Origin: Stichopus chloronotus
Taxonomy: Eukaryota; Echinodermata; Holothuroidea; Aspidochirotida; Stichopodidae
NCBI GenBank assembly: GCA_021234535.1
Contig: CM037848.1
Coordinates: 13,125,944 to 13,189,943 of the forward strand
Direction of reading: 5' to 3'
Length of the DNA stretch: 64,000 nucleotides
In this document: in pieces, positions 37,185 through 47,977 of the stretch
How the letters are laid out: the number at the start of each line of letters is the position of its first letter
How positions within the stretch are numbered: position 1 is the stretch's first letter
Position numbers and translations under genes: made by a program
The notes under the pieces: generated by a model
What the model saw: the letters and a program-made list of their open reading frames with translations, nothing else
Database searches by the model: none
What the model was told of the DNA's origin: nothing

Positions 37185-37317
37185 GCACATTGTAGACATA
37201 CCAGAAAGAGTAGGGCGTTCTGCTAGAACTTTAAATCTGGGAGGTATTGTGAAAATTTAAACAATGCACTAGTTAAGCAAGGTCACTTGCGAATACCTTC
37301 ACAAGCAAGTTGTGTTG
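37185..37317 (+). mobile_element. H1 element, deleted copy
   Basis: CACATTGTAGACATACCAGA starts it. A shortened interior with TTCTGCTAGAACTTTAAATC leads to CAATGCACTAGTTAAGCAAG, GTCACTTGCGAATACC and CACAAGCAAGTTGTG. Confidence 0.5.
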
Positions 37318-38977
37318 TTTATGGCATTGTTGAATGTTCAAACTGTTTTCTAAACATAACCATCTTAATAAGTCAATTAATATGTCATATCTGACTTCAG
37401 ATATAATTCCTTCCATTTCCATAGCCACAAGAAAAGATTGAAATCTGAATTTTAGGGCTCTAATCTCCTGCAGAAGTACAAATTTAAAGAAATGTAGAAT
37501 TCAGGTAAACAGCATATGACATTTAGCCAAACATGTACCATGATAAAAGCCAGGGAGAGACATAAAACACATAGGGCATGAATATTATGTGTGGGATGTC
37601 AACAGAAGGAAAACTAAGGAAGTTACATTTTTTTTTTGTCTATTAGGGGCACTTACCTGGCTGAATTTGCCACTGGTAGATCATTTTTTGCCACAAATTT
37701 GTTAAGGAGGACATGCTCACACCTTAAGTGGACGAAGAAGTGCAAAACGTGTGAAATGTACGCATGTACCCGTTCTCCTTGAAGTTGCCTGAAAGTGTGA
37801 TGTAGAATTTTTGGTAAACAGATGAAGTACCGATGGCAGTTGTTGGAGTCATAAAATCCTGCAAAAATCCTGTAAAAAAATAATAATCTCTCCCATTCTC
37901 TCGAGCGGCTTCATTTGTATTCATGACTCGATTTTGGTTGTCAATCAATTTCTCTGAGGGTCCCATCCATCGTTGCTTGTCTGCAATCTCTCAGAGAACT
38001 ATCCAGGAGGATGAAGAGAGAGGGGGAAAAAAGAAGAAGATAATGTCAGGGTTTGTTTCAGCAGCAGTAGCAGTTGTTTCGTCAGCTTTCAGCAGCTGGG
38101 ATAAAATAACAGGTTCAGAATTTCCGAGAAACGTTCATCTAGGTTGGATGGAATATTGCACTCTGCTGAAATGACGTGGGTCGCTTTTTGGCCTAGGTTA
38201 TTTAGTATTGTACTTCAGTGAAGAACGATCACTTGGGATTTGTCCTCTTGTATTTAAGTAGAATTGGCTTGCGTCATAAGAAGGGACTGAACACCCAAGA
38301 GGCTGTTTTATATTTAGCTCCTCTCATGGTTACACAAAACATGGAATTGTTGGTGATTACACTGTATGCATTTTACAATGTTTATGTGTATGATGATGAA
38401 TCCTAGGATGTTTTAAATTACATCACATTTTTTCATGGTGAGGAAGAATTGTTTGTATATATTAAAAAGTTACATTGCAACTGAGGACAACACACAAAGT
38501 GTGTCACGACATGTCACAACATGTCATGAGAAAGCCCTTGATTAATCAGCTACGGATGTGTACTTCTTAAAATGAAAGTGAGATGTAATAGTTATTCAAA
38601 GAGCCCCTTTTGTCTGTAAGCACTCATTTTAATCTGCATTGTTCCAATGACGCATTCACCGCAGACTAACATGAATATTCGTATATCACACACAGATAAA
38701 TTCAAATTTTTTTCACCACAAGTAGACCATTTTTCCCGTTTACTGCATACACACTGATGAAGAACATATGTTTTCATGCAATGTTTGCCCATTTACAAAC
38801 ATATTTTCAGAAGTCAAGTCATGTAAGTCATTAATAATAAAAGTAGGCCCCTAACAGTGTTTCAGAAAGCCTGCTGTTTATTCTCAGATAATACCATTTC
38901 ATGTGCAGAATTTTAGATCAAAAGTAATTTATTTATCTCTGAGCACTTGGGAAACAAATTGCTTCAGCCTGAGCAAA

Positions 38978-39125
38978 AAACAGAACGAGGGCGGGCCGTG
39001 GCTGGGGGGGCTTGGGGTCAAAATTGATTTTGAATGCACTTTGAGGAAGGTCAAAGGTAATGCATCAGAGAAGCAGGGGGGTAAGTATAGTCACTCGTGA
39101 ACACCAACACCAGTGAGTTGTGGGG
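38978..39125 (+). mobile_element. H1 element, right-half copy
   Basis: GAACGAGGGCGGGCCGTGGC, AAATTGATTTTGAATGCACT, GTAATGCATCAGAGAAGCAG, GGGGTAAGTATAGTCACTCG, then CCAACACCAGTGAGTTGTGGG. Confidence 0.65.
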
Positions 39126-41627
39126 AGTTTATGTATTTGCCAGTGGTCAACTCTCTCATTCCACCACTCAAATTGCCTTCATACAATCATTATTTCTTTG
39201 GTGTACTATTTTGTCATGCCTGCAAGAACTTGCACATGTATAAAAACGCATTGCATCTTCAAAACGTGTCTCAGTCAGAAATTCTCAGCTTAAATTAAAA
39301 CATGTTTAGTCTTTAGACTGGGAATATTACATAAGCTCCACCAAATTGTCAGCTAGATCCCCCGAAAATGTCAGGAAGCTTTTTTAAACAGGAATGTAAC
39401 AACCAAAAAATTTCATTGGTTCATCGTCATTTCATCATGCGTGAAGTTCTAAGAGAGGTGTATTACCTAAACGCACAGACCTCAGACTTTGTGTTGAACT
39501 ACTGTACAGTCTACACGTACCTTGGGTCTAGAATATCAAGTAATATTACAGAATAATACAACTTGTTAAAATACTTTTCAAATATTTCATAACTTAAAAG
39601 TGTAAAATTTTTTTAAAGAAAGCCCACCCTGTTCATAATGAAGCATTTGAGGCTTGGCAATATATTAGGCAACAATTAAAAAGAGTGAAAATCTTAAGCT
39701 TGTTGCTCTACAGTGTGTAGGCTGCTCTCTTAGTGTGTATGTATGTGTTAGGCAACAGGGAAAGCCCCAAACGATTGTCAAGAAAAACATCACCTCGGAG
39801 AAAACGTGCTACTGAAAGTTTGTGGATATATTGTGCATTGTTAGTTTAGGGTGTTTTACACGTGCCAGGTAAATGTTTTTGGCATTCTCGATCAACTAGA
39901 GTGTTTTGTGATAATTTCAACAAAGGACTTTGCTCTTCAGCTGACTAATAGGAGTCCTGGCAATACAAATGGTATATGCAGTGAGCAATACAACTTGGGG
40001 AATCATGCAATGTTTTTGGGCACTGAAATCTCTTACTTTTGGGAGTCTTAACTTGGCATACATTGTCACAAATTGAAAAGAAAAAAAAGTATAACCAAAA
40101 TAATTTCAGTATGGTCTAAGACTGATTTCAGAAATAATGCATGCTACCCAGCTTTTAAGAGACCCGGTTTATACCAAATACACAGGCCTTCTGTAAATGG
40201 TAGATAGAGAGGTTCATGTAGAGACTGTAAAAATAGACTTGAAATTTTACAAACCAACTGGGCCCCTTTTGTTTTGAGTCTACGTGCCCAAGCAAATTTC
40301 TAGGGGCATTGGACCCGCGAGTCCCTGTTAGTTCGACCCCTGATCATGCACTTGGGATGTTACAAAATGTACAAAAATATGTGCATCCTGAAAATTGTGC
40401 ATGTTTTGCAGCTGTGTGTATTATCATTGTTACTGTGGTTGAAAGTGTTTTTTTTTTTTTTCCATGTAAACAGTTTATTTAATTATTTGCAGGGCTTGCA
40501 CCTGGGAAAGAGTTTTGCCAAGAATAATCAATACTTACCTCCAACACTGTCTCATCTATTGTCCCTTCCACCCTCCCCTTCCCCCTCTCCCCCCTCCCCT
40601 GTTCCAGTTACCAAAACTGGATGCTTACTTATTTGCTTGTTTCTTCTCCTAAAGTGGAACACATTCAACTTTTGATCTACAGAGAACTTTAGTGTTCTAC
40701 CATTATCAAAAATTTGATCTGTAAACACCATATTTTTTTGTCTGGACAGCTGCACTGTTCGTATACTTGGCAATATTTGTAACCAGAACACATATATGAC
40801 AATTGGCCAGCAAGGAACCTCCATCATCAGCTTCATGTTCTAATTTATAAGTTGACTGAGCTACACAGTACATCCTCATCAATGCAGTCAGGGAAACAAA
40901 GATTTTGCAGATCAGTCCGTCTCAAAGATACTGTCCCTGGTGCCCCATGCTTTGCAACCAGCTTCTAAAAATAAAGACGTCTCTACTGTTTTCTGACCAT
41001 AGAATGACGTCAGAGTCTGTATCCCGGCAGTTGACATTTTAAGACGCTGCAGCTACAGTTCGGCTCTCCCACACACGAAATCCATCTGATATTTTAAACC
41101 AGGATTTCTGCATACCGTTTCATCTCTTCGGCTCTGAGCAGCCAAAAGCTCATTTTGATCTCTGACAGCCACTTCAATTTCAACCGACCAATTAATACTT
41201 AAGAGATGGCATAGCAGGTAGTCAGTGTCTTGACATTTAGATGAAAATGTTAAGAGAAAGGAGGACTTTACAGAGGTCTCTATGGCATCTATGCACTGTA
41301 CCTGATAAATTATTAACACACTTTAGACAGATTGATGAGCATGTCTTCTTTTTTTTTTTTTTCCCCCCCCTCCAATCTGCTCTCCCAAAATGTTTCCAGG
41401 TTAATCTGATCTTTTTGTGTGATCATTGTCAAAGATTCTCCTGTTTTGGGGGATGATGAGTATCCAAGCAAAAGTTTTGTTTTGAGGAGTATGTGTTTGC
41501 GAGGAGAGCATGCAGATCTAAAGAATGGATGCCTATCGGTGGGTCAACAAGTACTTTATAGGAAGAGGACACTTTCCATGTCTCTGCATCTTGTCAGTGA
41601 TTACAGTATGTAACTGCATATTAACAA

Positions 41628-41760
41628 TTCACATCGTAGACATGTACTTATCCCTTGCTCACTCATGCATTATGTTTGACCTAGCAGAAAGTGCGATCGA
41701 AATCTATTCTAACTATGTGCCCGCTAGCTCGCCATCGTTTGTCGTTTGCCCAGGCCGTTT
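41628..41760 (+). mobile_element. H1 element, left-half copy
   Basis: TTCACATCGTAGACATGTAC, TTATCCCTTGCTCACTCATG, then TTTGACCTAGCAGAAAGTGC and CTCGCCATCGTTTGTCGTTT, which is the interior of other copies in reverse complement. No right hairpin seen. Confidence 0.55.
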
Positions 41761-43348
41761 CTGAGTGTCTTTTTCTTGTGTTCAGAATTTGCCTCTTGCG
41801 AGAGCTTCTCAACATGCAAGTCTTGAGTATTCTTTTTCCTTAACTGTTAGGTTTCATCTGTATTCTGCACTATGTAAAATTTCAATTGCTCCTCACTCCT
41901 TCGAGTATTGGAGGTGAAATTCTTACTGTATGTTTTTAGTGCCGCAAGGCGCCTAGGCCAGATAGCCTGCCGTGTCATTGCACTGTAGCCTGCAGCCTCA
42001 TTATTACATAATTTTGTTTGTGTATTGTGCAATAATTTCTTAGTTTACCAGTGAATTATGGGCAGTTGATAGCAGTGTTCGCCACACGGGGTTAATGGTG
42101 ATAACCCACCTCCAAAAGAGAATCCTGCCCCCCTCCCTTACAAAGGCATCTCTTGGTGGAAAAAGTTGATGAAAAGGGCTGCCATTCGATTTGTAAGTGT
42201 CACCATTTTGCATCATTTAGCATTTCAATTATCTAAAATTTGTAGAAGTGAAGTCGAACCCTCTCCCCTCAAACCCCTTCCCGGCAAATATTTTGCAATT
42301 CTTTGATCGATTCACAGTGGGTCTACCCTCACCCTCCTCTCAAAAATCTGGGGTGGCCATGGACAACTGGATCTGGTAGAGTAACACATGCCATGTCAAT
42401 GCCTCATGTCAGTGGTCTGAAGTGGTATCTGCTGCACCTCAACAAGTCTTGCCTTTGAAAATATTTTCCTTGGTTTTTCAAAAAAAAATTGTTGGGAGTA
42501 TTACCAGGGCTTTGTCAGCTAGGATAGAAACAGTATGATATTATCACCTGGGCTGAGTTTTTTTATTCCCTCTCATGATAAATTACATGTTTCATACTGC
42601 TTGTCTTTGTTATTTACAAAAGACTTTATGGTGTAATAGTGAGATAGCTGTTACTGTTAACAAAGATTACATACGGTAGTCGGGAGAGAAGCTTGATATA
42701 TTTCCATTTAGATAAACAATATCCATTCGTAATGGGTGCCCTAAAGAGTTTTTTATTCTATGGTTATACCATCGCTCTATTGAACCAATTGCGTTGAAAG
42801 GTTAATACAGTGATATGCCAGTCTAAGTAGATCAAACTATTCTTACATCTTGCATCACTTGTGTGCAACTCACTGATAACATTTACAGATAACATTGGTT
42901 AACATTGGTTGAGGGGGGGGGGAATCATGTGACATGTCAATGTCATCGTCTGTCAGGTGTCACCGTGCACACAGTTGATTACGCAGGAAAATATTGACTG
43001 AAAACTTGTTTCAAGTCTTCCAGAGCAATGAATGACAAGTATGGGTAATTTTAACCTTCCTCCCCCCCCCCCCCCCGATAAGTTTGTAATTGTTTTCCAT
43101 AAGAGAGTTTTGCTTGATTTCTGAGTCATGGGAACACCAAGCTCTTTTGAAACTTTAGCAATGATTGTAGTCTCCCCCCCATAAGCAGGAGATGAGTGTG
43201 CATGAAAACTCTTGGAGAGGAGGAAGAAACAATTTTTTTTTTTTTTTCATTTTCTTGAGCTGGCTGTATGCCACCATTGGATGATCACTGAATGTGATCT
43301 GTGATTAGGTACTGTAGAAGGTATACACTTACAGTACAAATCACAGTA

Positions 43349-43638
43349 TTCACGTTGTAGTCATATATCCCATGCATTGCTCAACTTGGCACAACACACT
43401 CCCGAATAGAGTTCTGGCACTGTACCCTCTATGGTCATGATTGGCCTTGTGTAACTTTAATACCCTTTTTTGAGTTACATGTTTTCAAAGGTCACGAAAG
43501 TTAGCTCAATGAGCCAAGTGAGCAGGTATGGTGCTTGAACTTCACGTGGTAGTGTTTACTCTAAGTTAATGCATAAGTGTAAGCAAGGTGTAACTATGTA
43601 GTCACTCATGAATACCCCCACCAGTGAGTTGCTGAGAA
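43349..43638 (+). mobile_element. H1 element, complete diverged copy
   Basis: Left end TTCACGTTGTAGTCATATAT, interior GGCACTGTACCCTCTATGGT, right end TAATGCATAAGTGTAAGCAA, GTCACTCATGAATACCCCC and ACCAGTGAGTTGCTGAG. The hairpin stem is weakened by substitutions. Confidence 0.6.
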
Positions 43639-44054
43639 ACACTGAATTCCTAACGATTAATAACGGTATTTATGTCCCCAGCAAACAATCCCATGGCAGG
43701 GATCGGTATGCTGAGTGATGGGGGGAGGGGGAGAGGTTGGAGAATGAGTATCATTGTGATGAATAGCTCTTAAATACCTGTTATTGATTTATTAAAGGAG
43801 ACGTAGTAAATGTTTATGAGATGTTGAGATGTTTTCAATCTGAAACGTGTTCTACCTTGAAATATTTCTTCTTCAGGACATATTTCTCATCAGTGCATTT
43901 AACTTTTAATACTATTATGACCCTCCTCCCTTCTCTCACCCCCCATACTTTCAAAATATCATTGAACTGAAGGATTACCTGCTCTTGACTTTTGTACTGT
44001 ACATATCAACAACAAGCTGTTGCTTGGGGGTCACTGTCAAAGTCATTTCTCCAC

Positions 44055-44115
44055 TTCACAGCACATACGGTACGTCCCTCACCTTCTATAATTTACCATG
44101 TTGACATCTGTATGG
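44055..44115 (+). mobile_element. H3 element, left-end fragment
   Basis: TTCACAGCACATACGG is followed by CCCTCACCTTCTATAATTTA and a CATGTTGACATCTG stretch. The right-hand module is absent or unrecognisable. Confidence 0.45.
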
Positions 44116-44277
44116 ACATTGCACAGTTTATGTGCGTCATCTAATAGGGACGTTGCACAGGTATGTGTGTACACTTCACGATAACAACCAGTCACAGTAC
44201 ATGAAACCACTGTATATAACCTTGTAAATACCAGCTAAAGCTTGAATAATATAGTTGAATGCATACTGTACGTATTT

Positions 44278-44387
44278 ACTTTGCTCCTCACTTACCTGTC
44301 TCAGCATGGTAGATGGGAGTGCATTTTTTATCCTGAGACAGGTAAATGGGTCGCTCATAGATGAAACCAGAAGAGTTTTGGGATGTG
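44278..44387 (+). mobile_element. H2 element, minimal copy (about 110 bp)
   Basis: CTCACTTACCTGTCTCAGCA and TATCCTGAGACAGGTAAATG face each other with little between them, followed by GGTCGCTCATAGATGAAACC and AGAAGAGTTTTGGGATGT. This shows how little sequence the family needs to retain its ends. Confidence 0.65.
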
Positions 44388-44741
44388 TCGAACCACATAA
44401 TATGGGTTTTCTCAGCCATTACATCGACATCTTGACTTTAAAGCAATGTTTTGGTGTAAAACATACTTTGCTCGTCAGTCTCGTGTCTTAATAGGCAGTT
44501 CTGCTCTTCGCTCCGGTTTTCAGAAGTCGCCAATAATTCCCTCCACCTGCCCCCTGCACCCTCCAGTCTCAAAATATGGAGTGTATGCATTGTTTGGTTC
44601 CCCTGACACGAAGTCTGCAATGTTTATCGTGGTTGATCTGCCAGAGCTGCATGAAATGGTGCTGTACTACTCAGCAGAATAAAATGTATGCTGGGATTTT
44701 ACCCTATCTGTGTTTTTTTTTCCTCTTTTTTTTTTTTCTAG

Positions 44742-44909
44742 AAAAACAGTATCAAAGAGATGTCATCTGAAGCCGGAGCCAGGGAAGTTCAGATGCCGAT
44801 GAAGAAAAGGATGAATGTGAGAGATTGCTATGAGGAAGATGGAAAAGAAAAACGAGATTCAGACAGACATGAAGTTATGCATGTTTCTGATAAACCAGAA
44901 ATTAGTCAG
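44742..44909 (+). CDS. Exon B: short charged linker exon of the nuclear-factor gene
   Basis: The exon has 168 bases, or 56 codons, phase 0 at both ends. The acceptor follows a long T-rich tract ending TTTCTAG and the donor is CAG|GTGAGG. The peptide begins KNSIKEMSSEAG and ends KPEISQ. It is strongly charged, with a KKR cluster near residue 21 and an EEDGKEKRDSDRHE stretch, and looks disordered. No domain is visible. It sits alone at the end of a 33-kb intron, 1.7 kb before exon C. Support comes from splice sites, phase match and composition only. Because its length is a multiple of three it could be skipped without changing frame. Confidence 0.6.
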
Positions 44910-45535
44910 GTGAGGGCTACCACTATTGCTGTGGGTTTCTGTAAAATCACTGCCTGAAGTTCTTCACAAAATGCGTGTTCAAAATATGATAAACCTCAGT
45001 CAAAATGAGATATTCTGCTACCTGCATTGCTTATCAAACATTTATTAGTGAATATTGATCGTGTCGATTAATATATCCCAAGAGGTTTGTAATCTTATGA
45101 ATGTACTAATGCTGGAATTAATATTTCATTGTATGATTTTAAGCCACGTCGCATACGGAGGGATCTCTGTTGGTTATACCATTGAAGAGGGACCTGTGCA
45201 AAGCAGGAAATACACTTTTACACAGGGTTCGGGTGGTCATGGAAAACCTAGAAAACTCATGAAGATTATTTCAAGGCCTGGAAATGAAATGTAGAGAGAT
45301 TGCGTCAAGTCCCGGAAATTTTCACAAAGCGATACTCGCAATATCATTTTTTTTTTTTTTTTACTTTTATTCTCTACACCTCATTGCTTTGGATTTTGCT
45401 GTTATAGTTGAAAACCTTATGTAGGATGTCAGGAGGGAGGTCATGGAAATTTTCCATTTAGTCCTGCAGAAAGTCATTAAAAAGCCATGAAAATTGATTT
45501 CATTAAGTGCAGGAACCCTGTTTACAACTTTGGTG

Positions 45536-45765
45536 CCTGATGATATGTGTGTAATTAAGATAATGATAACAACCTTCAGTTTGGTGGTGATGTCTGTAAT
45601 TCAGATAATGATTGCGGTATTTGGTTTGGTGATGGTATGTGGAATTCAGATAATGGTTACAGTATTTGGTTTGGTGATGATGCATGTAAGTCAGATAATG
45701 ATTACAGAGTTGGTTTGGTGATGATGTGTGGAATTCAGGTGATGATTTCAGTCTTTGGTTTGTGA
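45536..45765 (+). repeat. 45-bp minisatellite
   Basis: CAGATAATG recurs at 45602, 45647 and 45692 with exact 45-base spacing, with diverged units on each side (about five in total). The unit reads GATGTGTGGAATTCAGATAA, then TGATTACAGTATTTGGTTTG. Because 45 is divisible by three, frames stay open on both strands. Confidence 0.85.
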
Positions 45766-46053
45766 TCAACTTCATGCAAAGTGCTTGGGAGACTGGTTTG
45801 TTTTTAGCTGCCCATATTTCTACATGTAAGCAGAAACACCATCAAAGACCAGGGGATGGTTTTGCCACTCACACAGTTAGGGGGATCACAGTCTAACTGG
45901 GCATGTTAATTATTCACAATTTGTATTGTTCCCAGAAATAGCAACAATGTGTACAAGTTTGCAATAAAGTTTCATGAAAACTGGGTAGTCACTATTTTGC
46001 TTTCTCTGAGGCTTAGACAAGATGTGAAAACAAGATCTAGAAATCTTGTTAAA

Positions 46054-46099
46054 AAAGTTTAGAATCTCCGTATATACAGCTACGGAGATTCTAAACTTT
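46054..46099. repeat. Perfect 19-bp fold-back with 8-base loop
   Basis: AAAGTTTAGAATCTCCGTA (46054-46072) is the exact reverse complement of 46081-46099, separated by TATACAGC. It lies in the B-C intron. Pairing does not extend beyond the 19 bp, so a miRNA precursor is not indicated. Confidence 0.9.
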
Positions 46100-46646
46100 C
46101 CAACTCTCTGACCAACAGCAGGCACACTTGAAGCTTTGTTAATTTATAACAGCAAAATGTAGATTTGCGGAATGTCTCGCTCAAACTGCTTCCCATAACC
46201 ATCTGCTGAGTAAAAACACAGATTAATTCCATTAAAGCTAAAAGGTTGTCACCATTTGGGGCATTGGGGAATGTTGTCAGCGGGAAGTCACACTGTTACA
46301 GAGGTATCAACCAAGTGACTTGAAAAGATGGTGGCTTTTTTTTTTCTTCTTAAAAAGAAAGAGAAACAGAAAGGAAGAGAAAAAATAAATAGCAACTTGA
46401 AAAAGGTTTTGAAATTTACAGCACCCCCTCAGATATCTGTCATAACGTAAGATATGATTGATAATGTGTCATTCTAAAGACACTTGAAAACCATCACTGG
46501 TAGCCCTTCAAACACATCCTTACATTTTGGACTGGCGCCCCATCTCTCTGGCATTCAATTTTGGCCTTGTGATATGTTTTTACTTGCTTGCTTATTACTC
46601 CATGTTCATATAGACTCATTTTTCCTTTGTGTTCTTGAATCTGCAG

Positions 46647-47297
46647 AAGAGTATTCCAGAGCAGCAGCGATACATGCCAACCATCGGCCATCCGGGCGTC
46701 CCCACTTCCCACATAGTGGTGGCTCCGTCAGCTGTGTTGCCCACCTATGCACCACGTTTTCCTCCTGGAGTGGTGAGAAACTCGCTGGCAACGTCCTTAC
46801 CCCATCATTTAAGTTTGACTACCTCAATTATGGACCAGAGAACTTTACCATCTATGGACACACCCCAGAGGTATGCTCCATTTAACCACTATGTTCCCCT
46901 TGAACTTTCTTCATATGGCCTCATCGGCAGGGGCACCAAGAGGCCTGAACCTAGCCCTATAGTAGCTGATCATTCATCCCCTTTGAAGAAAGTCAGAAAG
47001 CCAAAAAGGTCAAAAGAGGGTAGATTGGAGATACCACAGCCCACCAAGGGTATTCAGGGAACGATGCCTCAGACATCATCAGCAGTGCAACCTATAATCT
47101 TGAACTTTGATGTGCCTCTCCCAAAAGTACCCAAAGTGAAACCTCTGGAGGAAAGATTGCCTTCGGAAGTGAAGTTTGGTGGCATGGCCATGAGCTGGAA
47201 GGGACAACCGGATGGTACCTCGGGTACTGCCGTGCAGGACCACCAGGTGACGTCAGAACAGGGACAGGAGATCAGACCAGATAGCCAAGAAGTGAAG
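46647..47297 (+). CDS. Exon C: Pro/Ser-rich region with nuclear localisation cluster
   Basis: The exon has 651 bases, 217 codons, phase 0 at both ends, bordered by CTGCAG and AAG|GTAATC. Residues 1-60 are Pro/Ala/Val/Ser rich. Residues about 96-100 read GTKRP, and 113-123 form a dense basic stretch (LKKVRKPKRSK), a good candidate nuclear localisation signal. Residues 150-180 are hydrophobic and Pro-rich, with a VPLPKVPKVKP-like stretch. No enzyme motif or folded domain is recognised, and the composition fits a disordered transactivation or repression region. It follows exon B in frame and continues into exon D in frame across a 680-base intron. Coding status is well supported; the molecular role is inferred from the rest of the protein. 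Confidence 0.85.
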
Positions 47298-47977
47298 GTA
47301 ATCCACTGGATGGCCACTTATACTGTAAAAAAGTTTCTACCATGAAAATTCATTTTGGACAAACCATACTTTTGAGTGATAAGAGTGCTGCTTGATGGGT
47401 TTGAGGATTTCATTGACAGTGGTGTATAATGCTGTCATCATAATTCACATAAAATTTGTGCAAACTGGAAGAGTAGCTTTACTATCATTAAGATGACTCT
47501 TTTTAATTGTCTGAAAATGTCAGCACTGCCGGAGAAAACGAATAGGAAACGCACAAACTTTTTCTTGATTTGTTAAATTTTCTGAACGTTATATATGTTC
47601 TTGAGTCCTGATCCTCTCAGAAATTATGCTCAAACTGTGTGACAGAAATAGATTTAAGTAAGTTAGATGGATGTGTTAGTCTGCGATGAATAGTGGTACA
47701 AATGATTGTTGTTAGTCTTAATTTTATACTTACTTCGCTCAGATTATTCACAGTAGGCTTGTTCATGAATATTCATAATTACTTTGAGATTTGTTTGATA
47801 TCTGATTTCTTTATATATTCCTTGTATTTTGGTTTCATGAACATGTATGATATTATTGTTTGGCTGTACTTATCTATCATTGTCGTGTGGCTGACAGTTA
47901 GTATGCATAATTTAATCAAAGTGTTACCCTTTTGAACTAGTAAGTTTCCCTAACTCGTGTGCATCTCTTTGTTTCAG
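47298..47977 (+). other. Intron between exons C and D
   Basis: This 680-base phase-0 intron is AT-rich towards its 3' half and ends in a TTTGTTTCAG acceptor. No repeat family or additional exon was recognised in it. Confidence 0.8.

Larger units (their letters stand above)
12028..44741 (+). other. Giant phase-0 intron (32.7 kb)
   Basis: This is the interval between the GTGAGT donor of exon A and the poly-T/TTTCTAG acceptor of exon B. Both ends are phase 0, so A and B join in frame. No additional exon could be defended inside; open frames such as 24460-24864 (minus) and 24907-25221 (plus) have no plausible splice borders together with a recognisable domain. A skipped small phase-0 exon cannot be excluded. 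The interval carries most of the H1-H3 and T-family repeats, the 55-bp satellite, the 26-bp minisatellite and a run of degenerate ~145-bp repeats. Confidence 0.55.
44910..46646 (+). other. Intron between exons B and C
   Basis: This phase-0 intron of about 1.7 kb has donor GTGAGG and acceptor TTGAATCTGCAG. It contains a 45-bp minisatellite (45536-45765) whose period is a multiple of three and so creates spurious open frames on both strands. It also contains a perfect 19-bp fold-back at 46054-46099. Nothing else coding was seen. Confidence 0.75.

Noticed and set aside
40300..40345. GTTCGACCCC resembling a tRNA B box
   Set aside because: No A box or cloverleaf can be built around it.
45503..45775. 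Open frame encoding a 15-residue YHHQTKY-type repeat
   Set aside because: It is the translation of a 45-bp minisatellite inside an intron; the period divisible by three keeps frames open on both strands.
46054..46099. Fold-back considered as a microRNA precursor
   Set aside because: The stem stops at 19 bp with an 8-base loop and flanks do not pair, so it lacks the roughly 30-bp stem of a precursor.
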